From: an uncultured Ruminococcus sp.
GTDB taxonomy: Bacteria; Bacillota; Clostridia; Oscillospirales; Acutalibacteraceae
Assembly: GCA_900539465.1 (NCBI GenBank)
Contig: UQCF01000013.1
Span: forward strand, 10,554 to 74,553
Direction of reading: 5' to 3'
Length of the DNA: 64,000 bases
Numbering within the stretch: the stretch's first letter is position 1; each line of letters begins with the position of its first letter. Below are positions 50,524 through 58,532 of this stretch, piece after piece. The notes under the pieces were generated by a model. That model did no database searches and had not been told where the DNA came from. It worked only from the letters and a program-made list of their open reading frames with translations. A program made the position numbers and the translations under genes.

Positions 50524-52806
50524 ATGCTTTTTAAAAAATTATGGCGCACAATGGGGCTTTATAAAGCGCAGTTTATATCCATGATAATTATGATTGCCCT
50601 CGGCGTCGGGGTATTTGTCGGCTTCAACATGGAATGGATGACGATAGACAAAAACACCTCCTCTTTTTTTGAAGAAACAAATTTTGCGGATTACAGAATA
50701 TACTCCGATGAGGGCTTCGGCAAGGATGACCTTGAAAAAATATGTGCCGTTAAGGGCGTTGACGGAGCGTCGCGTTTTCTCGATGTCAATACAGAGGTCA
50801 AGGGCGCAAACGGCAACAGCCTTGCCCTGAGCGTAACTGAAAACGAGAATGTCTCGGGCGTGTATTTTGTTGACGGCGAAGAATATGACCCGCAAAGCGA
50901 AAACGGCATATGGCTCAGCGACAGATACGCAAACGCGAACGACATATCTTTGGGCGATAAAATGACGCTTGTTTATAAAAACATTGAATTCGACGGTACG
51001 GTGAAAGGGCTTATAAAAGCAAGCGAGCATATGATTTGCGTGCGTGACGAGAGCCAGCTTATGCCGGACTACTCAACCTACGGCTATGCCTATATTTCAC
51101 CGAAAATGTATGAAAAAACATTGGGCACGGCATATTATCCGCAGCTCAATGTCATAAGCAAAGAGGATAAAAAGGATTTTATGAAATCCGCAGAAAAGGC
51201 ACTCGGCAGAACGACGCTTATTTTGACAAAGGACGAAAATATATCCTACTCCGGCTCAAAGGGTGAAATTCAAGAGGGGCAGACTATGGGCTCGGTTTTG
51301 CCCGTGCTGTTTTTGCTCATTGCCGTGCTGACCATGGTCACCACAATGCACCGCCTTGCGGCAAAAGAAAAAACGCAGATAGGCACCTTTAAGGCTCTCG
51401 GATTTAAAGATAAAAAAATAATCCGCCACTATTCCTCATATGCCTTTATAATAGGGCTTACGGGTACGGTTTTGGGTGTTGCAATCGGCTGTGCGCTTGC
51501 GTGGATGATTATGAATCCCTCGGGAACAATGGGCGCATATATGGATATGCCGAGCTGGAAATTGTATATGCCGTGGTACTGCTGCCTTATGCTTGCCGGC
51601 ATAATCGCAATGCTGACGTTTATAGGCTTTCTCTCTGTCAGAAAAATGCTTAAAGGCACTGCCGCGGACGCACTGCGCCCCTATACCCCCAAAAAGGTTA
51701 AGCCGCTGCTGATAGAGAAAACGTCGCTTTTCCACAAGCTCTCCTTCGGCACAAGGTGGAATTTGCGTGATATAATGCGCCACAAATCCCGAACGGCAAT
51801 GAGCCTTATTGGCATTTGGGGCTGCATGACGCTCATAGTCGGCTCAATGGGCATGAGAGACACAATGATGTCTTTTTTGAACACATACTATGACGAGGCA
51901 ATGAATTATTCCTCGCGCATCTATATTGCCGAGAATGCTGACAGAGGTGAAAGAAACAGCCTCATAGATAAATACAGCGGTGACTGGAGCGCTTCGGTGA
52001 GCGTGCAGATAGAGGACGACAAAGCCGTTTCTCTCGATGTGTACAGCGTTAAAAACGGATTGCTCCGCTTCCCGGGGAAAGACGTTGACTTTTTGAATAT
52101 AGGCGATGACGGCGCATATATCTGCCGCAGAATTGCCGATGAATACAATCTTTCGGTCGGCGATAAATTTCGCGTCAGCCCTTACGGCTCCGACAAGGAA
52201 TATGAAATGACCGTCAGCGACATAGCGTACAGCGTATCGGAAAATATTGTCGTCAGCCCCGCCTACGCGCAAAAGGTCGGTATACCCTATACGGTCGATT
52301 CGGTCTATACAAAAACCGATAAGTCCGACATAGCGTTAAGCGACACAATAAAATCCGTGCAGTCAAAGCAGATGGTTATTGACTCGTTTGACTCCTTTAT
52401 GGAGCTTATGAACACCATGATATTCGTTCTGGTTCTCGGGGCAATGCTTTTGGGAGTGGTTGTTCTCTACAACCTCGGCGTTATGAGCTACACCGAGCGA
52501 TACCGCGAAATGGCAACGCTGAAGGTGGTCGGGTTTAAAGATAAAAAAATCGGCAGGCTTTTGATAACGCAAAACCTGTGGATGTCTGTAATCGGGGTTT
52601 TGATAGGGCTTCCGTCCGGCGTGTTTGTGCTAAGCTATCTTATGAAAGAGCTTGCGAGCGAATACGAGCTTAAAATTCATCTCGGCCCCGCAACCTACAT
52701 AGCAGGCATTGCGCTGACCTTCGGCGTGTCAATGCTTGTGAGCGTGGCGGTTGCCAAAAAGAATAAAAAAATAGATATGGTTGAAGCACTCAAGAGCGCC
52801 GAATAA
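50524..52806 (+). CDS. FtsX-like ABC transporter permease
   Basis: 760 residues. It has an N-terminal membrane helix (about 18-38) and a large extracytoplasmic domain (about 45-255). Three membrane helices carry an FtsX domain (about 260-375, KEKTQIGTFKALGFKDKKI), then a second extracytoplasmic domain and a second FtsX domain (about 625-750, YREMATLKVVGFKDKKIG) follow. The double-FtsX layout matches the MacB/BceB-like exporter group. These export peptides, lipids or act in mechanotransmission; substrate unknown. It is the last gene of the HMA operon and ends five bases before a dispersed palindrome. Confidence 0.92.
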   Translation: MLFKKLWRTMGLYKAQFISMIIMIALGVGVFVGFNMEWMTIDKNTSSFFEETNFADYRIYSDEGFGKDDLEKICAVKGVDGASRFLDVNTEVKGANGNSLALSVTENENVSGVYFVDGEEYDPQSENGIWLSDRYANANDISLGDKMTLVYKNIEFDGTVKGLIKASEHMICVRDESQLMPDYSTYGYAYISPKMYEKTLGTAYYPQLNVISKEDKKDFMKSAEKALGRTTLILTKDENISYSGSKGEIQEGQTMGSVLPVLFLLIAVLTMVTTMHRLAAKEKTQIGTFKALGFKDKKIIRHYSSYAFIIGLTGTVLGVAIGCALAWMIMNPSGTMGAYMDMPSWKLYMPWYCCLMLAGIIAMLTFIGFLSVRKMLKGTAADALRPYTPKKVKPLLIEKTSLFHKLSFGTRWNLRDIMRHKSRTAMSLIGIWGCMTLIVGSMGMRDTMMSFLNTYYDEAMNYSSRIYIAENADRGERNSLIDKYSGDWSASVSVQIEDDKAVSLDVYSVKNGLLRFPGKDVDFLNIGDDGAYICRRIADEYNLSVGDKFRVSPYGSDKEYEMTVSDIAYSVSENIVVSPAYAQKVGIPYTVDSVYTKTDKSDIALSDTIKSVQSKQMVIDSFDSFMELMNTMIFVLVLGAMLLGVVVLYNLGVMSYTERYREMATLKVVGFKDKKIGRLLITQNLWMSVIGVLIGLPSGVFVLSYLMKELASEYELKIHLGPATYIAGIALTFGVSMLVSVAVAKKNKKIDMVEALKSAE

Positions 52807-52811
52807 AAAGT

Positions 52812-52863
52812 AAAAGCTATAATTCACGTCGGTAAATTATACCTGTGAATTATAGCTTCTTTT
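52812..52863. repeat. Dispersed terminator-like palindrome, copy 8
   Basis: AAAGCTATAATTCAC (52813-52827) and GTGAATTATAGCTT (52845-52858) pair perfectly; the loop includes GGTA...TACC. It sits between the convergent permease and pduL genes. Confidence 0.87.
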
Positions 52864-52877
52864 TAGTTATGCGGTTA

Positions 52878-53456
52878 TCAGTCGGCGATGATTTCACCCA
52901 TCATGCCGGGTTTTGCAAACGCGGCGTTTGATTCGTCCGTATCAATGTGCATTGCAAGAGCGTATTTGGGGCTTACTCTTACAACGACGTCGCCGAAAAC
53001 AAGGCTTCTGCCGTCCGAATCCACCTTAACGCTTACAATCTGCTTATCCTCAATGCCGTATTTTTTCGCATCCTCGGGCGTAGCATGGATGTGGCGCTTT
53101 GCAACGATAACGCCCTCGGCAACATCTATTTCACCTGCGGGGCCTACGATTTTGCAGGCGCCGCTGCCCTTTATGTCGCCGGATTCGCGGCAGGGAGCGT
53201 CAACGCCGATAGACCTTGCGTCGCTTGCGGAAAGCTCTATCTGTGTGTCGGGGCGAACAGGTCCGAGAATAGAAACCTTGGGGAACGAGCCCTTTGAGCC
53301 TATAACCTGAACTCTCTCTTCGCACGCAAACTGACCGGGCTGCGAAAGGTCCTTTTTCTTCGTCAGCTCATATCCTTTGCCGAAAAGCGTTTCAAGGTCC
53401 TTTTGCGACACATGGACGTGCCTTGCGGATGTTTCGATCAATACTTCTTTACTCAA
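52878..53456 (-). CDS. pduL: Phosphate propanoyltransferase/phosphotransacetylase PduL
   Basis: 192 residues. The TTG start with GAGG nine bases upstream is the only one matching the family N-terminus (MSKEVLIETSARHVHVSQKDLE). Zinc-site motifs ARHVHV (about 12-17), AKRHIHATPEDA and ALAMHIDTDE are intact. It interconverts acyl-CoA and acyl phosphate. There is no N-terminal encapsulation peptide and no microcompartment shell gene nearby, so it probably serves as a housekeeping phosphotransacetylase for acetate formation. It lies 44 bases after the unknown membrane protein gene, with a weak hairpin between. Confidence 0.95.
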   Translation of the reverse strand: MSKEVLIETSARHVHVSQKDLETLFGKGYELTKKKDLSQPGQFACEERVQVIGSKGSFPKVSILGPVRPDTQIELSASDARSIGVDAPCRESGDIKGSGACKIVGPAGEIDVAEGVIVAKRHIHATPEDAKKYGIEDKQIVSVKVDSDGRSLVFGDVVVRVSPKYALAMHIDTDESNAAFAKPGMMGEIIAD

Positions 53457-53500
53457 TTTTAAAAACCTCTTCTCTATTTAGACGGAGCAGCCTCCGTTCA

Positions 53501-54529
53501 TTACCACTTAATGTCAAACTCCTGGATAATGCCGAAAGGAGCGGTAATGCCGCCGAAAGAGGAGACATGAAGCTTCCATACAAAGTCATATTTTGCATGA
53601 GTTACATGACCTGTTTTAGCGTCAATATCAGCAACTATCGTGCCGTTTGAGAAACCTATCGAAACATCTCCGAGCATCTTTTTAAATGCGCCTGCATTAT
53701 CATAAATTGACTGAACTGAAACGATTGAAACCGCCTTTGCATGATGACCTACACCGTGAGCGGTGTTGCCTGTGAGTGCGTCGTCAAGAATTTTGATTGT
53801 GACGGTATATACGCCGTTCTTCTCGCTTATTTTAGCATCTTTAATATCGGCCGTTGTGAGCTTGCTCGACCATGACTCATTCTCAACGGGGAAAATCTTG
53901 TTTTTATCCGCCCTTGAGGTTGCGGTTACGCCGCTTTTTTCTTTGTTGACGCCCATGTTGGATTCAATAAGCTTATTTACGGTTCCTTTGAATGCACCGA
54001 GTGAGCCAAGCTCAACGCTTGCCGCCTGATAGTTCTTCTCGAGCGTTTGGGTTACCGATTTTGCGCTCGGCTTAACGTCGTTTATCGACTTGTTGAAATA
54101 ATCGAGAATTTCCTGCTTTGATGCCGGAGCCTTGTTTGCGCCCACGGCATTGCCCTTATTTGTGTTTGCCGCCGTGCCGCTTGCGCTGCCGGTCTGCTGT
54201 GTGCCGCCGGTTGAATTCGCGGCGTCCGACGAATCGCCGGGCTGAGAGGGCTGCTCCTCTCCGCTGTCTGCGGGGGCTTCACTGCCGGAGGCATCGTCAC
54301 CGGTATTGTCGCCCTGTGCGGGCAAAGCCGATTGCGCGTTTTTTGAGTATGACTCCGCAATCGAAAGGTTGGTATTCGAAAAAACACCCAGGCATTTGCC
54401 GAGTGTGACTGCAACGAGCGCAACGCAGCAAACAAGGGAGATACATTTAATCACGGTAGTTTTAATATCGCTTGAGGATTCCTGCGATTCATTTGTTTCT
54501 TGTTGAAGATTGTTTTTGTTTTCTTCCAT
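53501..54529 (-). CDS. Unknown membrane-anchored protein with Ser/Gly/Ala/Gln-rich linker
   Basis: 342 residues from the ATG with AGGAGG upstream. An N-terminal charged stretch rich in Asn/Gln (about 1-22) precedes one membrane helix (about 27-48). A ~75-residue low-complexity linker follows, rich in Ser, Gly, Ala, Pro and Gln. The C-terminal ~200 residues form a beta-rich domain (VTIKILDDALTGN, HGVGHHAKAVSIVSVQ, KYDFVWKLHVSSFGG). No family is recognised. The layout is that of a surface protein with a flexible stalk. It lies in a run of cell-envelope genes (UbiA transferase, glycosyltransferase). Confidence 0.72.
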   Translation of the reverse strand: MEENKNNLQQETNESQESSSDIKTTVIKCISLVCCVALVAVTLGKCLGVFSNTNLSIAESYSKNAQSALPAQGDNTGDDASGSEAPADSGEEQPSQPGDSSDAANSTGGTQQTGSASGTAANTNKGNAVGANKAPASKQEILDYFNKSINDVKPSAKSVTQTLEKNYQAASVELGSLGAFKGTVNKLIESNMGVNKEKSGVTATSRADKNKIFPVENESWSSKLTTADIKDAKISEKNGVYTVTIKILDDALTGNTAHGVGHHAKAVSIVSVQSIYDNAGAFKKMLGDVSIGFSNGTIVADIDAKTGHVTHAKYDFVWKLHVSSFGGITAPFGIIQEFDIKW

Positions 54530-54617
54530 AAGAAAGCCTCCTAAATTAAAACATTCAAACACATTATACGGCATTTTTCTCCGTTTTGCAACAGATTTCG
54601 GTTTAATTTATCTGTTG

Positions 54618-55481
54618 TTAAAAAATGTATATGATAAAAAGAATCAGTGCGGCATAAAAAAGTGCAAGAGCCATCAGCCATTTGTCGTGAAAAATGACCG
54701 AAATCGGGTCGCCGTCTGAATCGCCCTCAAGGGTCAGGCTGTATTTCATGCAGATTATGACAACAAGGGGAACAGTGAAAATAATTTTGTCCGAATACAT
54801 TGCCACCGTGCCGGAATCCACGCACCACAGCGAATAAAAAACTATACCCAACCCCAGTGTCATATACATATTTTTATCAAGAAAGCTGCGGTTGTAAAAT
54901 TTTAAAACCTTTCTGGTTGTGCCGCCGCTGCCGCCAAGCTCTCCTCTGCGCTTGCCGAGTCCCATATAAAAAGAAAACGCCATCACCGTGAGATAAAGCC
55001 AGTTCGACACGGGAATATCGGTTATCGCCGAGCCGTAAATAAGCCTTATCAGATAGCCGGAAACAAGAATGAGTATATCTGCAAGCACAACGTTTTTAAG
55101 ACCCAGGCTGTACCCAAGATTGAGCGCGATATATCCCACAGTCAAAACCCAAGCGAGGATGTTTGTTTTGCACACAAACCAATTTATTGCCATGGCACAG
55201 GCAAAAAGCAAAACGGCAAAAACGATTGCTGACGGTTTTCTTATTTTTCCGCTTGCGATAGGTCTGTTGCATTTCGTGGGATGCTTGCGGTCGTTCTCTG
55301 CATCGCAGATGTCGTTTATGATATAAACAACCGAGCTTATAAGGCAAAAAACACAAAATCCGCCTATGACGCTCAAAAGCTTTTGAATGTTGGTTATACT
55401 GCCGTTAAAAAAGATGGGCAAAAAAAGTATAAGGTTTTTTATGTAGTGCTTCGGGCGCATGAGCTTGATATAATTTTTCAT
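54618..55481 (-). CDS. UbiA-family prenyltransferase (decaprenyl-phosphate phosphoribosyltransferase-like)
   Basis: 287 residues from the ATG after AGGAGGG; the start overlaps the stop of the upstream gene (ATGA). It is polytopic. The family Asp motifs are NDICDAENDRKHP (about 53-65, region preceded by SSVVYI) and a second acidic site near YGSAITDIPVSNW. KLMRPKHYIKNLILFLP at the N-terminus is like Rv3806c-type enzymes, which transfer phosphoribose to decaprenyl phosphate. The neighbouring GT-C-like gene supports a polyprenyl-linked sugar role, but a different prenyl acceptor is possible. Confidence 0.8.
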   Translation of the reverse strand: MKNYIKLMRPKHYIKNLILFLPIFFNGSITNIQKLLSVIGGFCVFCLISSVVYIINDICDAENDRKHPTKCNRPIASGKIRKPSAIVFAVLLFACAMAINWFVCKTNILAWVLTVGYIALNLGYSLGLKNVVLADILILVSGYLIRLIYGSAITDIPVSNWLYLTVMAFSFYMGLGKRRGELGGSGGTTRKVLKFYNRSFLDKNMYMTLGLGIVFYSLWCVDSGTVAMYSDKIIFTVPLVVIICMKYSLTLEGDSDGDPISVIFHDKWLMALALFYAALILFIIYIF

Positions 55482-56842
55482 TTCTTTACCCTCCTGCGAT
55501 GAATTTTTACGCATATGCACTGCACCGTCAGTGCCGCCGCCATTATCAAAATCGGCAGCATGGGCAAATGGTAGCGCGGACCGCCGACAACCAGCATTGT
55601 TGTGCCCACAACCCCTGCCGAGGTGAATATAAACGGCATAAACGCCGCCGCTCTGCGCTTAACAAGCAAAATAATTATTGCCGCAAAGCCAAGGCAGAGC
55701 GTGAGAAGATAAAAAGCCTCTGTGTAAATGCTCGCAATGTCTGCAAGGCTCAGCGGTTCTGCGCTTTTGTGAAGCGCCTTGTTTATTATGTCTTTATAAA
55801 ACGCCGTACCCATGGTCTTAACGTCCTTGCCGTAAAAGGCAGAGCAGGCATAAGTATCCGAATACATTGTGACAAAAAACTTCTTCGGCATTAGCGCAAG
55901 GTATTTGCCGGGATTTTTCTTTATCCAATCCACCGCCTGCTTTTTATAAAAACCGCCGATTTCTTCATAGGTCATCTCGGCCTTTTCCTCCGGCGCAATA
56001 TAGCCCGAATTGCCCTCTTCAAAAACGGAGTATTCCGATGTTCCGTCCGCACCGTCAAACGCGCCCATTATGAGGTTGTAGCTGCCTGTTGTAGATTGAT
56101 ACTCAAACCGACCGAACGAAATATATGTGAGCGTGCCTATGGTGCAAACCGCCAAAACAAAGCTCAAAACAAATGCCGCTGCGCGTTTTAAAGGCACGCG
56201 GTTGTTTATCAAAACCCATATACCGCCGGCAAAAAAGACTATCGCGAGCGGTCTTACCCAGCCTGCAAAGGCAAGAAGCACACCGGATAATATAAAATTT
56301 ATTCCCTTTTTGTTATAGAGCAGCGCAAACGCCGCAAATGCCGCCGCGGTGAATAAAAGATCGGTGTGAACAAAAGTAACTTCCGCCCAAAATGACGCAC
56401 TGAGCGAAAAAATAATTATAAAGTAATACACCGTCTGCGAGCCGGGCAGGAGCTTTTTTAAAATATAACAACACGAAAAAAGTATGACGTAAACGCTGAT
56501 AAAATTAAGCGCATAAACAGGAGCTATGCTCCCCGTCAGCTTTAAAAAGAGTATGAGTATATTAACAAGACCGTTGCCGAAAAGGTAGGTGTCGTGAATA
56601 TTAAGCTTTGACGGATACCACACTCCGTTTTCGTATGCGTTTTTTGCAAGGTCAACATACTGCTTTGCGTCCGACGTTGGCTCGGAAATGTGAGTGAAGA
56701 GCAAAAAAAGCTGAATACAAGCCATAACCGCAACGCATATTGCGCTGATTATTTTAAGAACCTTGTTATATTTTTGCGAATCTATATTCAGCACGTCAAG
56801 CCCTCTTGCCGCGCGCACGTCAAAAATCTGACGAAAAAACAT
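55478..56842 (-). CDS. Polytopic GT-C-like glycosyltransferase
   Basis: 454 residues with about ten to twelve membrane segments. After the first helix an acidic loop carries SEPTSDAKQYVDLAK (about 73-87), the position of the GT-C catalytic Asp, and further on are RPLAIVFFAGGI and LTLCLGFAAI-type helices and a terminal GGPRYHLPMLPI stretch typical of GT39-like families. The donor is probably a polyprenyl-phosphate sugar. The downstream UbiA gene overlaps it by four bases. The promoter with a dyad at the -35 lies upstream. Confidence 0.72.
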   Translation of the reverse strand: MFFRQIFDVRAARGLDVLNIDSQKYNKVLKIISAICVAVMACIQLFLLFTHISEPTSDAKQYVDLAKNAYENGVWYPSKLNIHDTYLFGNGLVNILILFLKLTGSIAPVYALNFISVYVILFSCCYILKKLLPGSQTVYYFIIIFSLSASFWAEVTFVHTDLLFTAAAFAAFALLYNKKGINFILSGVLLAFAGWVRPLAIVFFAGGIWVLINNRVPLKRAAAFVLSFVLAVCTIGTLTYISFGRFEYQSTTGSYNLIMGAFDGADGTSEYSVFEEGNSGYIAPEEKAEMTYEEIGGFYKKQAVDWIKKNPGKYLALMPKKFFVTMYSDTYACSAFYGKDVKTMGTAFYKDIINKALHKSAEPLSLADIASIYTEAFYLLTLCLGFAAIIILLVKRRAAAFMPFIFTSAGVVGTTMLVVGGPRYHLPMLPILIMAAALTVQCICVKIHRRRVKK

Positions 56843-56876
56843 AAAGCCACCCCGCAGAAAAAATATATCATTTTAA

Positions 56877-56911
56877 AGTATATCATAACAAAAAAACACT
56901 GTCAAACAGTG
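56877..56911 (-). promoter_or_regulatory. Promoter of the glycosyltransferase/UbiA genes with -35 dyad
   Basis: On the minus strand TTGACA (56900-56905), a 17-base spacer and TATACT (56877-56882). The perfect dyad CACTGT-CAA-ACAGTG (56897-56911) covers the -35, so a repressor bound there would block the polymerase. Confidence 0.65.
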
Positions 56912-56993
56912 CCCGCAAAAAGCAAAAGCGGCGCGTCATATCATTTTTTATATGCGAATATATCGTTATACATATAATATATCAGATATTCTA

Positions 56994-57055
56994 TTGATTT
57001 TTTCGACAGCGTATGATATAATTTTTTGGTATTGAAATTGATATTTATTTAACAA
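56994..57055 (+). promoter_or_regulatory. Hydrogenase operon promoter with Rex-like site
   Basis: TTGATT (56994-56999), a 17-base spacer and TATAAT (57017-57022). TTGATATTTATTTAACAA (57038-57055) matches the clostridial Rex consensus TTGTTAA-N4-TTAACAA at 12 of 14 fixed positions, with a perfect right half. It covers the start of the transcript, where NADH-sensing Rex would repress. Confidence 0.7.
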
Positions 57056-57093
57056 TTTTGGTGGCTACATTTTTGAAGGAGGAGAAAACTTAA

Positions 57094-57591
57094 ATGCTCA
57101 AAAAAATCAGCAAAATCCCTTTCAGGGGCACTCCCGAGCAAGAGGCACAGCTCAGAGCTGTCATAGAAGAGTGTAAGGACGACAAAAGCCTTCTTATGCA
57201 CGTTATGCAGCAGGCTCAGGGAATCTACGGATATCTTCCGATCGAGGTTCAAAAGATAATCGCGGACGGCATGGGCGTTCCGGTAGAAAAGGTCTACGGC
57301 GTTTCTACTTTCTACGCACAGTTTGCGCTCTCACCCAAGGGCGAATACAACATATCCGTATGCCTCGGAACAGCTTGCTACGTTAAGGGCGCGCAGAGCC
57401 TGCTTGATAAAATCACCGAGATTCTCGGCGTAGGCGCAGGCGAATGCTCCGACGACGGCAGATTTTCTATCGAGGCGTGCCGCTGCATAGGCGCTTGCGG
57501 TCTTGCTCCCGTTCTTACCGTCAACGACGAAGTTTACGGCAAGCTCACGGCAGACGACATTAGCGGTATCCTTGCAAAATACACAGCATAA
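57094..57591 (+). CDS. hndA: NADH-dependent hydrogenase subunit, NuoE-like [2Fe-2S] protein
   Basis: 165 residues, AAGGAGGAG upstream. It is a NuoE/HndA-type thioredoxin-like ferredoxin: helical N-terminus (GIYGYLPIEVQKIIADGMGV), then CLGTACYVKGA and CRCIGACGLAPVL, which supply the four Cys ligands (about C89, C94, C130, C134). It passes electrons between the NuoF-like subunit and the hydrogenase. First gene of a five-gene operon with the Rex-like operator. Confidence 0.95.
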   Translation: MLKKISKIPFRGTPEQEAQLRAVIEECKDDKSLLMHVMQQAQGIYGYLPIEVQKIIADGMGVPVEKVYGVSTFYAQFALSPKGEYNISVCLGTACYVKGAQSLLDKITEILGVGAGECSDDGRFSIEACRCIGACGLAPVLTVNDEVYGKLTADDISGILAKYTA

Positions 57592-57593
57592 AT

Positions 57594-58145
57594 ATGCGAG
57601 AGCTTTCGTTAAATATTCTTGACGTTGCTCAAAACTCAATCTCCGCCGGTGCGTCTTTGGTTGAGATAAATGTTATCGAACAGGATTTTGACAGCACTTT
57701 GACCGTTGAAATAAAAGACAACGGCTGCGGTATGGACGGCGAAACACTCAAAAAAGTGCAGGATCCGTTTTATACGACCCGAACGACAAGAAAAGTCGGC
57801 ATGGGCATACCGCTTTTTAAAATGGCGGCGGAAATGACGGGCGGCAGCTTTGAAATAAGCTCCGAGGTCGGCAAAGGCACCCTTGTCAAGGCAGTCTTTA
57901 AGACCGACAATATCGACTTTACCCCTTTGGGCGACGTTGATTTTACAATAGTCACGCTTGTTACCATGAACACGGCAATAGATTTTATCTATCGCTTCAA
58001 AAAGAACGAAAAGGAGTTCGTTCTGTCTACACGGCAGTTAAAAGAAATACTCGGCGGCGTTCCGCTGAGCGAGCCGGAGGTCACGGTGTGGCTTAAAGAT
58101 TATTTGAAGGAACAGACACAAATTATCCGCGGAGGTGTTATTTAA
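57594..58145 (+). CDS. HATPase (histidine kinase-like ATP-binding) protein inside the hydrogenase operon
   Basis: 183 residues. It starts two bases after the hndA stop codon. The ATPase core is present: N-box DVAQNSISAGAS (about 10-21), G1 IKDNGCGMD, F-box DPFYTTRTT and G2 GMGIPLFKMAA. There is no phospho-accepting His domain and no receiver. It resembles anti-sigma-type or stand-alone HATPases. Proteins of this kind recur between NuoE-like and ferredoxin genes in clostridial hydrogenase operons; the role is not established. The C-terminal ~60 residues (TRQLKEILGGVPLSEPE) may be a docking domain. Confidence 0.8.
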   Translation: MRELSLNILDVAQNSISAGASLVEINVIEQDFDSTLTVEIKDNGCGMDGETLKKVQDPFYTTRTTRKVGMGIPLFKMAAEMTGGSFEISSEVGKGTLVKAVFKTDNIDFTPLGDVDFTIVTLVTMNTAIDFIYRFKKNEKEFVLSTRQLKEILGGVPLSEPEVTVWLKDYLKEQTQIIRGGVI

Positions 58146-58517
58146 GTGAAAACACTTGAAGAATTGATGGCAATTAAAGCAAGAGCCGAGAAGCAGATGA
58201 ATGTCAGAGAAGAAGAGGGCGCAGGCATACGCATTGTTGTAGGCATGGCAACCTGCGGTATCGCCGCAGGCGCAAGACCCGTTCTCGGCGGCTTTGTTGA
58301 AGAAGTGGCAAAAAGAGGACTTAAAAACGTATCTGTCAACCAGACAGGCTGCATCGGCATGTGCCAGTATGAGCCGATAGTTGAAGTTTTTGAAGAAGGC
58401 AAAGAAAAAGTAACATATATAAAGATGACTCCCGAAAAAGTGGCGCGTGTTGTTGCCGACCACATTGTAAACGGCAACCCCGTTGTTGATTACACGGTAG
58501 CATCACTTGACAAATAA
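58146..58517 (+). CDS. hndB: [2Fe-2S] thioredoxin-like ferredoxin subunit (HndB-like)
   Basis: 123 residues from a GTG with GGAGGTG upstream, directly after the HATPase stop codon. The N-terminus is helical (KTLEELMAIKARAEKQM). The thioredoxin-like ferredoxin fold has Cys in GMATCGIAAGA and QTGCIGMCQYEP (about C37, C66, C70 in a CxxxxC/CxGxC layout), with an acidic C-terminus. In NADP-reducing and bifurcating hydrogenases this small subunit relays electrons. It lies 15 bases before the NuoF-like gene. Confidence 0.9.
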   Translation: MKTLEELMAIKARAEKQMNVREEEGAGIRIVVGMATCGIAAGARPVLGGFVEEVAKRGLKNVSVNQTGCIGMCQYEPIVEVFEEGKEKVTYIKMTPEKVARVVADHIVNGNPVVDYTVASLDK

Positions 58518-58532
58518 GGAGGATAAGCAAAT

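Noticed and set aside
52878..53456. Start of a bacterial microcompartment locus suggested by pduL
   Set aside because: No shell protein, aldehyde dehydrogenase or encapsulation peptide is nearby.
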